From JASLDZ01 sp965199975 (GTDB taxonomy: Bacteria; Pseudomonadota; Alphaproteobacteria; Caulobacterales; Caulobacteraceae): DNA of 64,000 nucleotides. Shown here piece by piece: positions 8,438-15,876 of the stretch. Both the position numbers and the translations under genes were made by a program. Location of the stretch: assembly GCA_965199975.1 (NCBI GenBank), contig OZ241340.1:2480001-2544000 (forward strand). Direction: 5' to 3'. Below the pieces are notes generated by a model. It did no database searches and was not told where the DNA came from. It saw only the letters and a list, made by a program, of their open reading frames with translations. Numbering within the stretch: the first letter of the stretch is position 1; each line of letters begins with the position of its first letter.

Positions 8438-9329
8438 GCCCCGCGACGCCCGCGCGCCCTTCTCCAAGCCGTCAGCCTCCTGGCTCATGGGCGGGGTGCT
8501 CATCGCGACCTACACCGCCTTGATCTGGGCTGAGGAGGCGCGCCCGCTACGCCGCCAGCGCCAGCCCAAGCTCTCGCGCGACCTACGCAACGTGGGGCTG
8601 GCGCTGATGAGTGGCGCGGTTCTGGCGGTGCTGCAAGCGCCCTTCGCCGCTCCGCTCACCCGCTTGGTGGAGCGACGGCGCATCGGCCTCCTCAAGCTCC
8701 TGCGTCCGCCAGGCTGGATCGAGCTGCCGCTGGCGGTGGTCCTCATGGATTACACCCTCTACCTCTGGCACGTGTGGACGCACAAAGGCCCGCTGTGGCG
8801 TTTCCACCAGGCCCATCACACCGACCTCGACATGGACGCTTCGACGGCGGTGCGCTTCCATTTCGGCGAAATGGCCGCCTCCGTGCCCTACCGCCTGCTG
8901 CAGATCGCCGTGATAGGCGTGGGGCCGCGCGCCTTTTCGGTGTGGCAGACCTTCCTCATAGCCTGCATCGCCTTTCACCATTCCAACCTCGCACTGCCGC
9001 CCTGGCTGGAGCGGTGGATCGCGCCGGTGCTGGTCACGCCGCGCAACCACGGCATCCACCACTCCACCGTGCGCGAGGAGACCGACAGCAACTGGTCCAG
9101 CGGGCTGACGCTGTGGGACCGGCTGCACGGCACCCTGCGCCTCGACGTGGCTCAGGAGGAGATCACCATCGGCGTGCCTGCTTGGCGCGACCCGGCCGAA
9201 CTCGATCTGATCGGCGTGGCGGCCATGCCCTTCGGCCCGCAGCGTCCATCCTGGCGGCTGCCCGGCGGCGAGCGACCGCGGCGCGGGCCGCACGCCTCCT
9301 CGGTGTTCAAGCGCGCGCGCGCCCGATGA
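8436..9329 (+). CDS. Fatty-acid-hydroxylase/sterol-desaturase superfamily membrane enzyme
   Basis: About 297 residues with several membrane segments and the histidine clusters of the non-haem di-iron hydroxylases: HVWTH, HQAHH, HHSN and NHGIHH, in the order usual for this superfamily. Members use O2 to hydroxylate or desaturate lipids or sterols. ATG 8436 is the longest reasonable start; ATG 8487 (MGGVLIATYTALIW) begins nearer the first helix and is equally possible. It overlaps the aquaporin start by ATGA, so the two are cotranscribed. Its place inside an arsM locus suggests a lipid or sugar-lipid intermediate, but no substrate can be deduced. A general lipid role is the alternative. Confidence 0.85.
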   Translation: MPRDARAPFSKPSASWLMGGVLIATYTALIWAEEARPLRRQRQPKLSRDLRNVGLALMSGAVLAVLQAPFAAPLTRLVERRRIGLLKLLRPPGWIELPLAVVLMDYTLYLWHVWTHKGPLWRFHQAHHTDLDMDASTAVRFHFGEMAASVPYRLLQIAVIGVGPRAFSVWQTFLIACIAFHHSNLALPPWLERWIAPVLVTPRNHGIHHSTVREETDSNWSSGLTLWDRLHGTLRLDVAQEEITIGVPAWRDPAELDLIGVAAMPFGPQRPSWRLPGGERPRRGPHASSVFKRARAR

Positions 9330-10042
9330 ACGGCATCGCCGCCGCCGCGGGGCTGGAGCCGCCGCTCCACCCCTACACGACCGCGCGGCGGCTCGCGGCC
9401 GAGGCGCTGGGCACGGCGCTGCTGCTGGCCGTGGTGGTGGGCTCCGGCATCATGGGCCAGCGGCTGTCGGGGGGGAACGACGCGTTGGTGTTGCTGGGCA
9501 ACACGGTCTCCACGGGAGCGGCGCTGGTGGTGCTGATCACCGTCTTCGCACCAGTCTCGGGTGCGCACTTCAACCCGGCTGTGACGCTCGCCTTCCTCGT
9601 CAAGCGCGAGATCGGCGTGGGACTGGCGCTGGGCTATCTGGCCGCGCAGGCGGCGGGTGCGATCCTGGGCGTTTGGACGGCGCACCTGATGTTCGGCGAA
9701 CCAATGCTGCAGGTCTCCACCCACGCACGCAATGGACCCGCGCAGGCGTTCAGTGAGTTCGTCGCCACCTTCGGGCTCCTCGCCACCATCTTGGACTGCC
9801 TGCGCTTCCGGGCGGAGTTCACGCCGGCGGCGGTGAGGCTCTACATCACCTCGGCCTATTGGTTCACCGCCTCCAACTCCTTCGCCAACCCGGCGGTGAC
9901 GCTGGCGCGCAGCCTCTCGAACACCTTCGCCGGCATAGCGCCCGCCGATACGCCGGCCTTCATCGCCGCGCAGGTCGCAGGCGCTCTGGCGGCGGTCGGT
10001 GTGTTCGGCTGGCTGCTGAAGGAGCGGCGGCCCGTCGCCTGA
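9326..10042 (+). CDS. Aquaporin/MIP-family channel, probable arsenical-permeable
   Basis: A 238-residue major intrinsic protein with six hydrophobic segments. Both NPA boxes are intact (GAHFNPAVTLAF and SFANPAVTLARS), with the conserved Arg of the selectivity filter after the second box. The short basic C-terminal tail is typical. Bacterial MIP channels inside ars operons (AqpS of Sinorhizobium) conduct arsenite or methylated arsenicals. Here the gene is translationally coupled to the hydroxylase and converges on arsM, with 3 bases between the stops. Passage of As(OH)3 or a methylated product is inferred from this context; plain water or glycerol transport remains possible. Confidence 0.9.
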   Translation: MNGIAAAAGLEPPLHPYTTARRLAAEALGTALLLAVVVGSGIMGQRLSGGNDALVLLGNTVSTGAALVVLITVFAPVSGAHFNPAVTLAFLVKREIGVGLALGYLAAQAAGAILGVWTAHLMFGEPMLQVSTHARNGPAQAFSEFVATFGLLATILDCLRFRAEFTPAAVRLYITSAYWFTASNSFANPAVTLARSLSNTFAGIAPADTPAFIAAQVAGALAAVGVFGWLLKERRPVA

Positions 10043-10045
10043 CGC

Positions 10046-11125
10046 TCAGCAGCACCCACTCGACGCCGCGGGTCCGCTCGCGGCCGTCGCGTCGAAAGGC
10101 GATGACGTGCCGCAGCCCTCGAACACGCCATAATGGCGCTCAAAGTCGCCGATGAAGTCGAACCATGGGGCGAAGCGCGTCTCGTGCAGCATTTTCCAGG
10201 TGTTGCCGCACACCGGGACCACACGCCCCGCCTCGATGTCGTGGTGCTTGTCCAGCTTGAACACGAGCTCGGCGCCCGGCAGGCCGCCGCGATAGCGCAC
10301 CGCCTGACCGTAGTCTTCGCAGAGCGGCTCCAGCCCCTCCAGCTTCCACAGCCGAAAGGTGGCTGCGAAGAAGCGCACGGGCGCGGTGCGCGCCTTCACC
10401 TGCGGGTCGGAGATCGCCAACGGACGGTCCGACACCAGCCGTGGGTCGGCGAAGCCCACCGCCTTGGCCAGGGTGTGGAAGTCGTTCCAGTAGAGCGCGC
10501 CGGCCAGGCATTCGCCGCGCAGCACCGGGTCGGCCAGAAGATCGTGCGGTGGTCGGCGATCGGCGTAGACGTCGGAAAAGTAGAGTTCGCCGCCCGGCTT
10601 GAGCAGGCGATGCGCCGCGGCGAACACCGCCGCCTTGTCGTGCACGAGGTTGATCACGCAATTCGAGACGATCACGTCGAAGCTGGCCGCCTCCAAGCCC
10701 AGCGCATCGAGGCGGGCGATGTCGCCCTCCAGGAACTCGGCGTTGGAGCGGGCGTAGCCGAACCGCTCGCGGTGCCAGTCGAGATGGCGGCGCGCCACAG
10801 CGAGCTGTTCGGGCGTGGCGTCCACCCCCACGACCGAGCCCGCCTCCCCAACCATCTGCGCCAAAACGTAGGCGTCGCGTCCGGATCCTGAGCCAAGGTC
10901 AAGCACCCGAGCGCCCCCAAGCGCCAGCGGCGCGATGAGGCCGCACCCATAATAGCGAGCCAGCACATCTTCGTGCACGTTCGCCAGCGCCGCCTTCAGA
11001 GTTGGGTTTGGCCTCTCGGAGGTCGTGCAGGCGTCGGTCCTGAGATCGCCCGAGCTGGACAGCACCTCGCCGTAGTACGCCTGGATCGATTCCAGGTCGG
11101 CCCCGACCCGCTGCGCGTCGTCCAT
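10046..11125 (-). CDS. arsM: As(III) S-adenosylmethionine methyltransferase ArsM
   Basis: A 359-residue class I methyltransferase. VLDLGSGSGRDA is the SAM-binding motif I. All four cysteines of the characterised algal ArsM have counterparts: Cys33 (TDACTTS), Cys61 (YYGCGL), Cys156 (SNCVIN) and Cys206 (GECLAG). The 28- and 50-residue spacings of the first and last pairs equal those of CmArsM Cys44/72 and Cys174/224. The C-terminus carries a further Cys (EGCGTS) and ends SSGCC, a common ArsM tail. The enzyme makes mono-, di- and trimethylarsenicals from As(III). I preferred ATG 11125; an in-frame ATG 11161 adds 12 residues. No arsR, arsC or arsB is seen nearby. Bases 11126-11363 contain no recognisable gene. 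Confidence 0.95.
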   Translation of the reverse strand: MDDAQRVGADLESIQAYYGEVLSSSGDLRTDACTTSERPNPTLKAALANVHEDVLARYYGCGLIAPLALGGARVLDLGSGSGRDAYVLAQMVGEAGSVVGVDATPEQLAVARRHLDWHRERFGYARSNAEFLEGDIARLDALGLEAASFDVIVSNCVINLVHDKAAVFAAAHRLLKPGGELYFSDVYADRRPPHDLLADPVLRGECLAGALYWNDFHTLAKAVGFADPRLVSDRPLAISDPQVKARTAPVRFFAATFRLWKLEGLEPLCEDYGQAVRYRGGLPGAELVFKLDKHHDIEAGRVVPVCGNTWKMLHETRFAPWFDFIGDFERHYGVFEGCGTSSPFDATAASGPAASSGCC

Positions 11126-11363
11126 GGCACCGCTCCACAAGCTCACAAGATCGTAGCGCAAAGCCGCTCATTCCGCAGCGGCGTTGAAGCCGAGCGGGAG
11201 AGGTCCCGCAGAGGCAGGCGAGCGCCATGAGCTGCCTTTGGAACCGCTTCGAGAAGCCGACATTAGCGGCGCCTTGGCGCGAGGCGATTTGATGGCCGTG
11301 ATCTGGAGGCTGTCGCTGTGCGCCTCAATCTGCTCCGTCTGCTTTGCCCACGTTCACAGGTGC

Positions 11364-11807
11364 TCACCTTAGCCCTGGGCGTGGTTGGCAGGAAGGTGGC
11401 CGCACCTCCGAAGACCTCTTGATGAACTTGAGCGCCGCGGCCTTGTCCCGCTCCCTGGTGACGAACGACTCGAGCACCTCGCCTTCGTGGTCTACGGCCC
11501 TCCAGAGGTAGCGCATCTCCCCGTTGATGCCCGCGTAGCCCTCGTCCAGGCGCTATCGCCAGTGGGTGCTCTGGCGCATGCGATCGACGCGCTTACGCCG
11601 GATCTCGGCGGCGAACATGGGCCCGAAGCGGATCCACCAGAGCCGCACGGTCTCGTGGCAGATGTCCAGGCCGCGCTCATGCAGGAGGTCCTCGACGTTC
11701 CTCAGCGACAGCGGGTAACGCACGTACATCATGACCACGAGGCGGATCACCTCCGGTGAGCTGCCGAACCAGCGGAACGGGTCGTCGGGCTTGCGGCGGC
11801 GCGGCAT
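11364..11807 (-). pseudogene. IS6-family transposase remnant with in-frame stop
   Basis: On the minus strand the frame starts MPRRRKPDDPFRWFGSSPEV and continues RYPLSLRNVEDLLHERG, the N-terminus of IS6/IS26-type transposases. After HWR an in-frame TAG (bases 11553-11555) interrupts the protein. The same frame then resumes with INGEMRYLWRAVDHEGEV and REDRDKAAALKFIK-like sequence (here RERDKAAALKFIK) before running out at the stop at 11364. The catalytic C-terminal half of a normal transposase of about 230 residues is missing. No terminal inverted repeats were recognised. It marks this stretch as accessory DNA. Confidence 0.8.
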
Positions 11808-11878
11808 GCGGGCGGCCTAGCTGCCGCGGATTTCCGGCCGGTGGGTTTGGGCTGACAAAGCCCGATGAGCCGCTGGCG

Positions 11879-12067
11879 TCAGCAATCCTCCGCGACGCGC
11901 TGCTCGAGCACATCAGCCAGCTTCTCGCAGCGGGCCGCCGCCACGATCTGCTCGAGGAACCCATCACCGGCCGCGCCACGGCTTGAAGCCGCCTCGACGC
12001 TGAGGCGGGCTTCGGAGTGCAGTAGATCAGCCCAAGCCTGTAGCTCGGGGCAGGTCGGTACGCTCAC
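11879..12067 (-). CDS. Small protein of unknown function, 62 residues
   Basis: A GTG-initiated frame with a good AGGAG ribosome-binding site 9 bases upstream on the minus strand. The product (MSVPTCPELQAWADLLHSEA...) is largely amphipathic helix with two internal Cys residues and no membrane segment. It is not a shadow of a larger gene. It lies between an IS6 remnant and an empty stretch in accessory DNA. I do not recognise the family. Confidence 0.45.
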   Translation of the reverse strand: MSVPTCPELQAWADLLHSEARLSVEAASSRGAAGDGFLEQIVAAARCEKLADVLEQRVAEDC

Positions 12068-12500
12068 GCCAGGGCTCCTGATGGGAGCCTTTGGCTACCG
12101 CCGGGAACGTCACCGAGCTGTGAACGTCAGCGCAAGCGCACCAGCATGAACCGCGCAGACGTGTGGATATGGACACGCCTGGTGGAGCGGGCCGAACTCG
12201 CCGCCGCCAAATCCTGAGCGCCCACACCCTGCGCTGCGGACTGCGCAGCCAGACATGCGTGGCGCGGTGATCCCGGCGCAGAGCTTCGTCGATCGCGCTG
12301 CTTTCGTGGCGCTGGGGGCGCCTAGCCGCCTACGGCGCAGCAGCAGGAGAGCGGCGTCGAGCGTTCAGCGCTGGGCTGCGGACGTTGGCGGGTGAGTGTC
12401 GAACGATCATGAGCGAGAAGTCGCCCACGAAATCCCCTGCGTGGCTGTAGCGCGCCGACTGCGGAGCGTGATCGCGCGCTCGCTTCGGTTCCTGGCGCTA
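12068..12500. other. Intergenic stretch without a supported gene
   Basis: About 430 bases between two small minus-strand genes. Only very short frames are present (e.g. a 23-codon frame from base 12147 on the plus strand), with no RNA gene or clear hairpin. The base composition remains GC-rich. It looks like decayed accessory sequence. Confidence 0.4.
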
Positions 12501-12800
12501 TCAGCGCACGATCGTGTAGTCCTCATAGGGGGCCTCGAGGTCGGGCGCCGGTGTCACTTTCTCCTCGGATGGTTCGAGCTCGTAGCGAGTGTGCGTGTCG
12601 GCGTCCTCAACCACGATCGTTCCTGAGCGAACCTCCACTATGTCCGCATCTGCGTGCCAATAGCCTTCTCTGCCGAGGCGCACGTGATCACCGACGCTGT
12701 ACGCAGGTCGATCTGAGCCCGGCACATAGAGCGCTTCCATCAGGTAAAGGCGAGCCCCGACTTGCAGCTCGCTGTTGTGCGACTGCGCGTTCCATCTCAT
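12501..12800 (-). CDS. Hypothetical protein, 99 residues
   Basis: ATG at 12800 preceded by GAGGTG about 8 bases upstream. The sequence alternates beta-like strands (YSVGDHVRLGREG, DIVEVRSGTIVVEDADTHTRYEL) and ends with an acidic, tyrosine-containing tail (EAPYEDYTIVR). The SVGDHVRL segment resembles small SH3-like barrel or KOW-type folds, but I cannot assign a family. It stands alone in accessory DNA. Bases 12801-13167 hold no supported gene. Confidence 0.55.
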   Translation of the reverse strand: MRWNAQSHNSELQVGARLYLMEALYVPGSDRPAYSVGDHVRLGREGYWHADADIVEVRSGTIVVEDADTHTRYELEPSEEKVTPAPDLEAPYEDYTIVR

Positions 12801-13167
12801 GGCGACACCTCATGGGAGCGGCGATAGGCGAAGCGGACAACCCCGCCGCTACCCACAGGGTAGGCTCTGCGACACCAGATGTCATTGAGCGCGGACCAGT
12901 CCCTCAAGGCCGTTCGCACGAGCCTGCCCCTCAGCGCGCAGGCGGCAAAGCCTCATAGGAACCGGCACCAAGGACGACTGCCGCCTTCCAAGCTGCTCGC
13001 CGGCCGTCTGGCGCTGTTCATCGGGCGTTGCTGCGAGCGTCGGCGCAGCCGAGCGCGTCCTCTCCTCCCCATGGTCGACGTGGCGCTAGCGTCGTCGCGT
13101 CGCCTCAATTTGGTGGAACCCCGCGCATGGAGCGGCTGGTCCGCCGGTGATTGAAAGACGAGCAACG

Positions 13168-13680
13168 ATGAAGCCTCTCACAAGCGCCTTTTTCGCCGCC
13201 CTCTTGATCGGATCCTCCGGCCTCAGCCTGCCTGCGCAGGCCAAAGAGGCGGGTGTGAAGCTCGGAGTTCTGCAGTGCAGTCAAGCTGGTGGCTGGGGCT
13301 TTGTCATCGGCTCTTCGCGTCGGGTGAACTGCACATTTTCCCCAACGCCGGCGCGGGTGGAGCGCTATGTCGGTGAGATCAACAAGATCGGTGTGGACAT
13401 CGGCTATCAGCGTAGCGGCGTGCTGGTTTGGGCGGTGCTGGCGCCGACCTCCAATATCGCTCCGGGTGCGCTGCAGGGTAAATACGGCGGCGTGACAGCA
13501 GGTGCGGCCGTCGCAATCGGTGCTGCGGCCAACGGGCTGGTAGGTGGTTTGGATCGGTCGTTCACCCTCCAGCCAGTGAGCATAGAGGGCACAACCGGCT
13601 TTAACGTCGCCGCCGGGATCGCAGGCATGAATCTTCGCTACGTTCCCCAGCCGCGCCGGCGTTTGCGCCGTAGGCGCTAG
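13168..13680 (+). CDS. DUF992-family secreted protein
   Basis: 170 residues beginning with a signal peptide (MKPLTSAFFAALLIGSSGLSLPAQA). The mature part has the DUF992 pattern: KLGVLQCSQAGGWGFVIGSSR, a second Cys in NCTFSP, then a glycine/alanine-rich segment (YGGVTAGAAVAIGAAANGLVGG) resembling a glycine zipper. The two cysteines probably form a periplasmic disulphide. The ATG at 13168 is favoured over an upstream alternative at 13147 because it begins the signal peptide. It ends in a very basic tail. DUF992 proteins are common in alphaproteobacteria and have no known function. Confidence 0.8.
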   Translation: MKPLTSAFFAALLIGSSGLSLPAQAKEAGVKLGVLQCSQAGGWGFVIGSSRRVNCTFSPTPARVERYVGEINKIGVDIGYQRSGVLVWAVLAPTSNIAPGALQGKYGGVTAGAAVAIGAAANGLVGGLDRSFTLQPVSIEGTTGFNVAAGIAGMNLRYVPQPRRRLRRRR

Positions 13681-13712
13681 ACGAGGATCGGAACCGAGGC
13701 CGCAAACCGCAG

Positions 13713-14162
13713 ATGCAGAGCCGGTACGGGATGGAGATCCGCGGCCTCACTAGTGCCGACGCGCCCGGGCTCTCCGAGCTCCTGACGAGCTGCGGGTACG
13801 CAGCCACTCCTGCTCAAATAGCCGGTAGGCTCTTGCGACTGCAGGCTTCGCCCGGCATCGCCTTCGCCGCGGTGGCTTGGGGGCCGCCGTCGGCGGTGGC
13901 GGTCGCGCATTGGGGGCCAAGTCTCCTTGTTGATCAGCTCGTGGCCAGGCTCGACCTCATCCTGGTCGCCCCCGAAGCGCGGCGAAGCGGCGTCGGGCGT
14001 CTCCTCGTCAAGGCGGTGTCGCAAGCTGCGCGCCAAGCCGGATGCGACGAGCTTCACGTCGAAATCCTCGGGGATCGACCAGAGCTGGCCGCTTTCTGCT
14101 CGGCGAGCGGGTTCGCGCCCTCGTCGCAGGGCCTCGTTCGTTCGCTTCGCAAACGCAGCTAG
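13713..14162 (+). CDS. GNAT-family N-acetyltransferase
   Basis: 149 residues with the GNAT fold. LDLILVAPEARRSGVGRLLV carries the acetyl-CoA-binding R/Q-x-x-G-x-G/A loop (RRSGVG), followed by a helix, the EL HVEIL strand and AAFCSASGF, the usual C-terminal GNAT strand and helix. ATG 13713 is used; ATG 13731 (MEIRGL) starts closer to the fold and is as likely. The acyl acceptor is not predictable. It follows the DUF992 gene by 32 bases on the same strand. Bases 14163-14284 hold nothing recognisable. Confidence 0.8.
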   Translation: MQSRYGMEIRGLTSADAPGLSELLTSCGYAATPAQIAGRLLRLQASPGIAFAAVAWGPPSAVAVAHWGPSLLVDQLVARLDLILVAPEARRSGVGRLLVKAVSQAARQAGCDELHVEILGDRPELAAFCSASGFAPSSQGLVRSLRKRS

Positions 14163-14284
14163 CCGTCACTGGCGCCCTCGCAGGCGGCGCTCAGCTCGTT
14201 GAAGAGCAATCCCGAATCCGCATTGGCTCGCTCCCCGGAGGCCGGCTCTGGTTCTTGCGCTCCAGGAGGGTGCTAGACGGCGGC

Positions 14285-14535
14285 ATGGCCGAGAGACTGT
14301 CCACATCGTCCAAGCCTATGTCGCCGGCCGCGGCAAGGCGCTTAAGGCTGAGCAGGCGGTCGGCTGCAGAGACGCCGCGGAGGCGCAGCGCAAGGCGGAG
14401 CGGCTGGCGCTGCGAACCGCGAAGGCGTGGTGGCCTACAGCGCCTCCGCTGATGTCGAGATGGGCGACTACGACGAGAACCCCCGCGATTCTGTTCAAGG
14501 CCGGCCGGTTGCCGCCTCCGTGGGATGAAGCCTAG
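14285..14535 (+). pseudogene. Small conserved-type gene broken by several single-base indels
   Basis: Read with compensating shifts, this stretch gives one continuous small protein of about 83 residues. It starts MAE, continues THIV-like as TVHIVQAYVAGRGKALKAEQ and AAEAQRKAERLALRTAKA, then GVVAYSASADVEMGDYDENP in a second frame, and returns to the first frame as LFKAGRLPPPWDEA before TAG. At least three one-base shifts are needed (near 14294, 14420 and 14490). Each segment is protein-like, which argues for a recently decayed gene or sequencing error. The function is unknown. Confidence 0.5.
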
Positions 14536-14549
14536 GTGGGAGACGATCC

Positions 14550-14861
14550 TTGCTTACCCCTGATGGTCGTTACCTCGTCGTGCGGGGTCGGCTCTGGCGC
14601 CGCGCCGACCCCAGCTTGGATGAGGATGAGCGAACGCGCCTCGTTGCGGAGCTTATGAAGGGCCGTCGGGCCGTGAAGGCGGCTCTCGCTGACGATGCAG
14701 ATTTGAAGTCCGCGCGGGCGCAAGTCGACGACGCAAAGCGGGCGCTGGGCGAGCGCGGACCCGTCTGGTGGAGCGACGGCGCGCCCGATCTGAACCGCCA
14801 CATGGCCGCAACCACGCTATACGCCGACTGGTTCGCTTCCGCCGCCGATGAGCAAAAGTGA
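14550..14861 (+). CDS. Conserved-type hypothetical protein, 103 residues
   Basis: TTG-initiated frame; no better start exists because the frame closes just upstream. The product begins MLTPDGRYLVVRGRLWRRAD and has a central charged helix (EDERTRLVAELMKGRRAVKA). It ends with WWSDGAPDLNRHMAATTLYADW, a Trp/Asn/His-rich motif that looks conserved. It is cytoplasmic with no membrane segment. It is directly downstream of a broken small gene on the same strand. I do not know its function. Confidence 0.6.
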   Translation: MLTPDGRYLVVRGRLWRRADPSLDEDERTRLVAELMKGRRAVKAALADDADLKSARAQVDDAKRALGERGPVWWSDGAPDLNRHMAATTLYADWFASAADEQK

Positions 14862-14931
14862 TGTGCATGAGCGAAGAGCAGCCCCAAGTTTCGCGAACCG
14901 AGCTGGTGTTGAGACACGCCAGAGCGAAGAC

Positions 14932-15258
14932 GTGAGCCGCTGGCCGTGCTGGAGCGCGCTCGCGATAGCCGCTGCGGCCCCGCTCATTTCGGCCGCAGCG
15001 GCACCTGCTCCCAGTCGCGCCGATCTCGACTGGGCGGCTGGCTTTGCTAAGACGGTGGTCCGCTACTGCCCGGAATGGCGGCTCACCAGACGGCCGGACA
15101 TAGAAGCGAGCTACTCGGACCCGGAAGCAAAACAGCTTCCCGTCATCTCCCCCGCGCTCTGGAACGGGGTGTTGTCTGCAACCTCTCGACACAGCCGACC
15201 CGCCTTCTGCGCGCGGTTCCCGCGCAGGTGCCAGCCTGTGGCCGTCCAATTGCGCTAA
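14932..15258 (+). CDS. Hypothetical secreted protein, about 108 residues
   Basis: With GTG 14932 the protein begins with a signal-peptide-like segment (SRWPCWSALAIAAAAPLISAAAA) followed by a mature part containing DLDWAAGFAKTVVRYCPEW. The same frame is open further upstream (start at 14848), which would overlap the previous gene. The C-terminal 30 residues are Arg/Ser-rich and may represent read-through of a truncated gene. The next about 280 bases (15259-15542) contain no gene I can support. Confidence 0.4.
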   Translation: MSRWPCWSALAIAAAAPLISAAAAPAPSRADLDWAAGFAKTVVRYCPEWRLTRRPDIEASYSDPEAKQLPVISPALWNGVLSATSRHSRPAFCARFPRRCQPVAVQLR

Positions 15259-15542
15259 GGTTTTTAGAACCTCCCAACGTCGCTTTAAGTGATCAGGCTG
15301 GAGGAAAAACGGCGTCGTTGATGGCATCCGCAAGCGGACCTCCGCGTCCGGCTACAAGTCATTTCGGCCCAGGGCACGATGTCAAGCCGACCATTAGCGC
15401 GACGCCTCTCCCAAAGTTGCAGAGCGCGGCGTCAGGCGCTGCTTTCCTCGGCATGGCACTAGCAAGCTTTGCCACCATCTTTCGCCGAAGTGCATGTCTG
15501 CGAGACTGCCCTGAACTTGTGCACCAGCCGTTCGAAAGCACT

Positions 15543-15876
15543 TCACGCGCCCACAAGCGCGCCGACATGGCCACCCCAGAGCTTCATCAGCGCAGTGCGC
15601 TCAGACAGGTAGTCGCTGCGGTTGCACGCCCGCTGCGTCGTCGACCCCACCACGTGCCCTATCGCAAACTCAAGCGCATCATCCGAGAAGCGCCTCACCT
15701 CGTAGCCGTCGGTCGTGGTTGCCATCTGCGCCCCACCCCACACCCGAAGCGTCGTGCGAACCCGTGCACCGTGAGCAGCTTGGTGTCTGAGAACGCCATT
15801 CTGATCAGCAGCGCACGCATGGTGTTGGTCGACAGCGCGCCACTCCGGGCGAGCTCGTAAACACTACCGGATTTTC
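15543..15876 (-). pseudogene. Tyrosine-type integrase, C-terminal remnant with frameshift
   Basis: Two overlapping minus-strand frames join into the end of a phage-type tyrosine recombinase. The first gives GALSTNTMRALLIRMAFSDT and LLTVHGF; the second gives DDALEFAIGHVVGS, then CNRSDYLSERTALMKLWG. Restoring one C in TTCGCACG (near base 15750) rebuilds HGFRTTLRVWGG, including the conserved H-x-x-R box, so one deletion inactivated the gene. The catalytic Tyr region (SDYLSERTALM) survives. The N-terminal about 300 residues are absent. No attachment site was identified. Confidence 0.75.

Noticed and set aside
15262..15542. Continuation of a plus-strand frame (15075-15860) as a gene opposite the integrase remnant
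   Set aside because: The frame translates into Ser/Arg/His-rich sequence, and the minus strand carries recognisable integrase segments.
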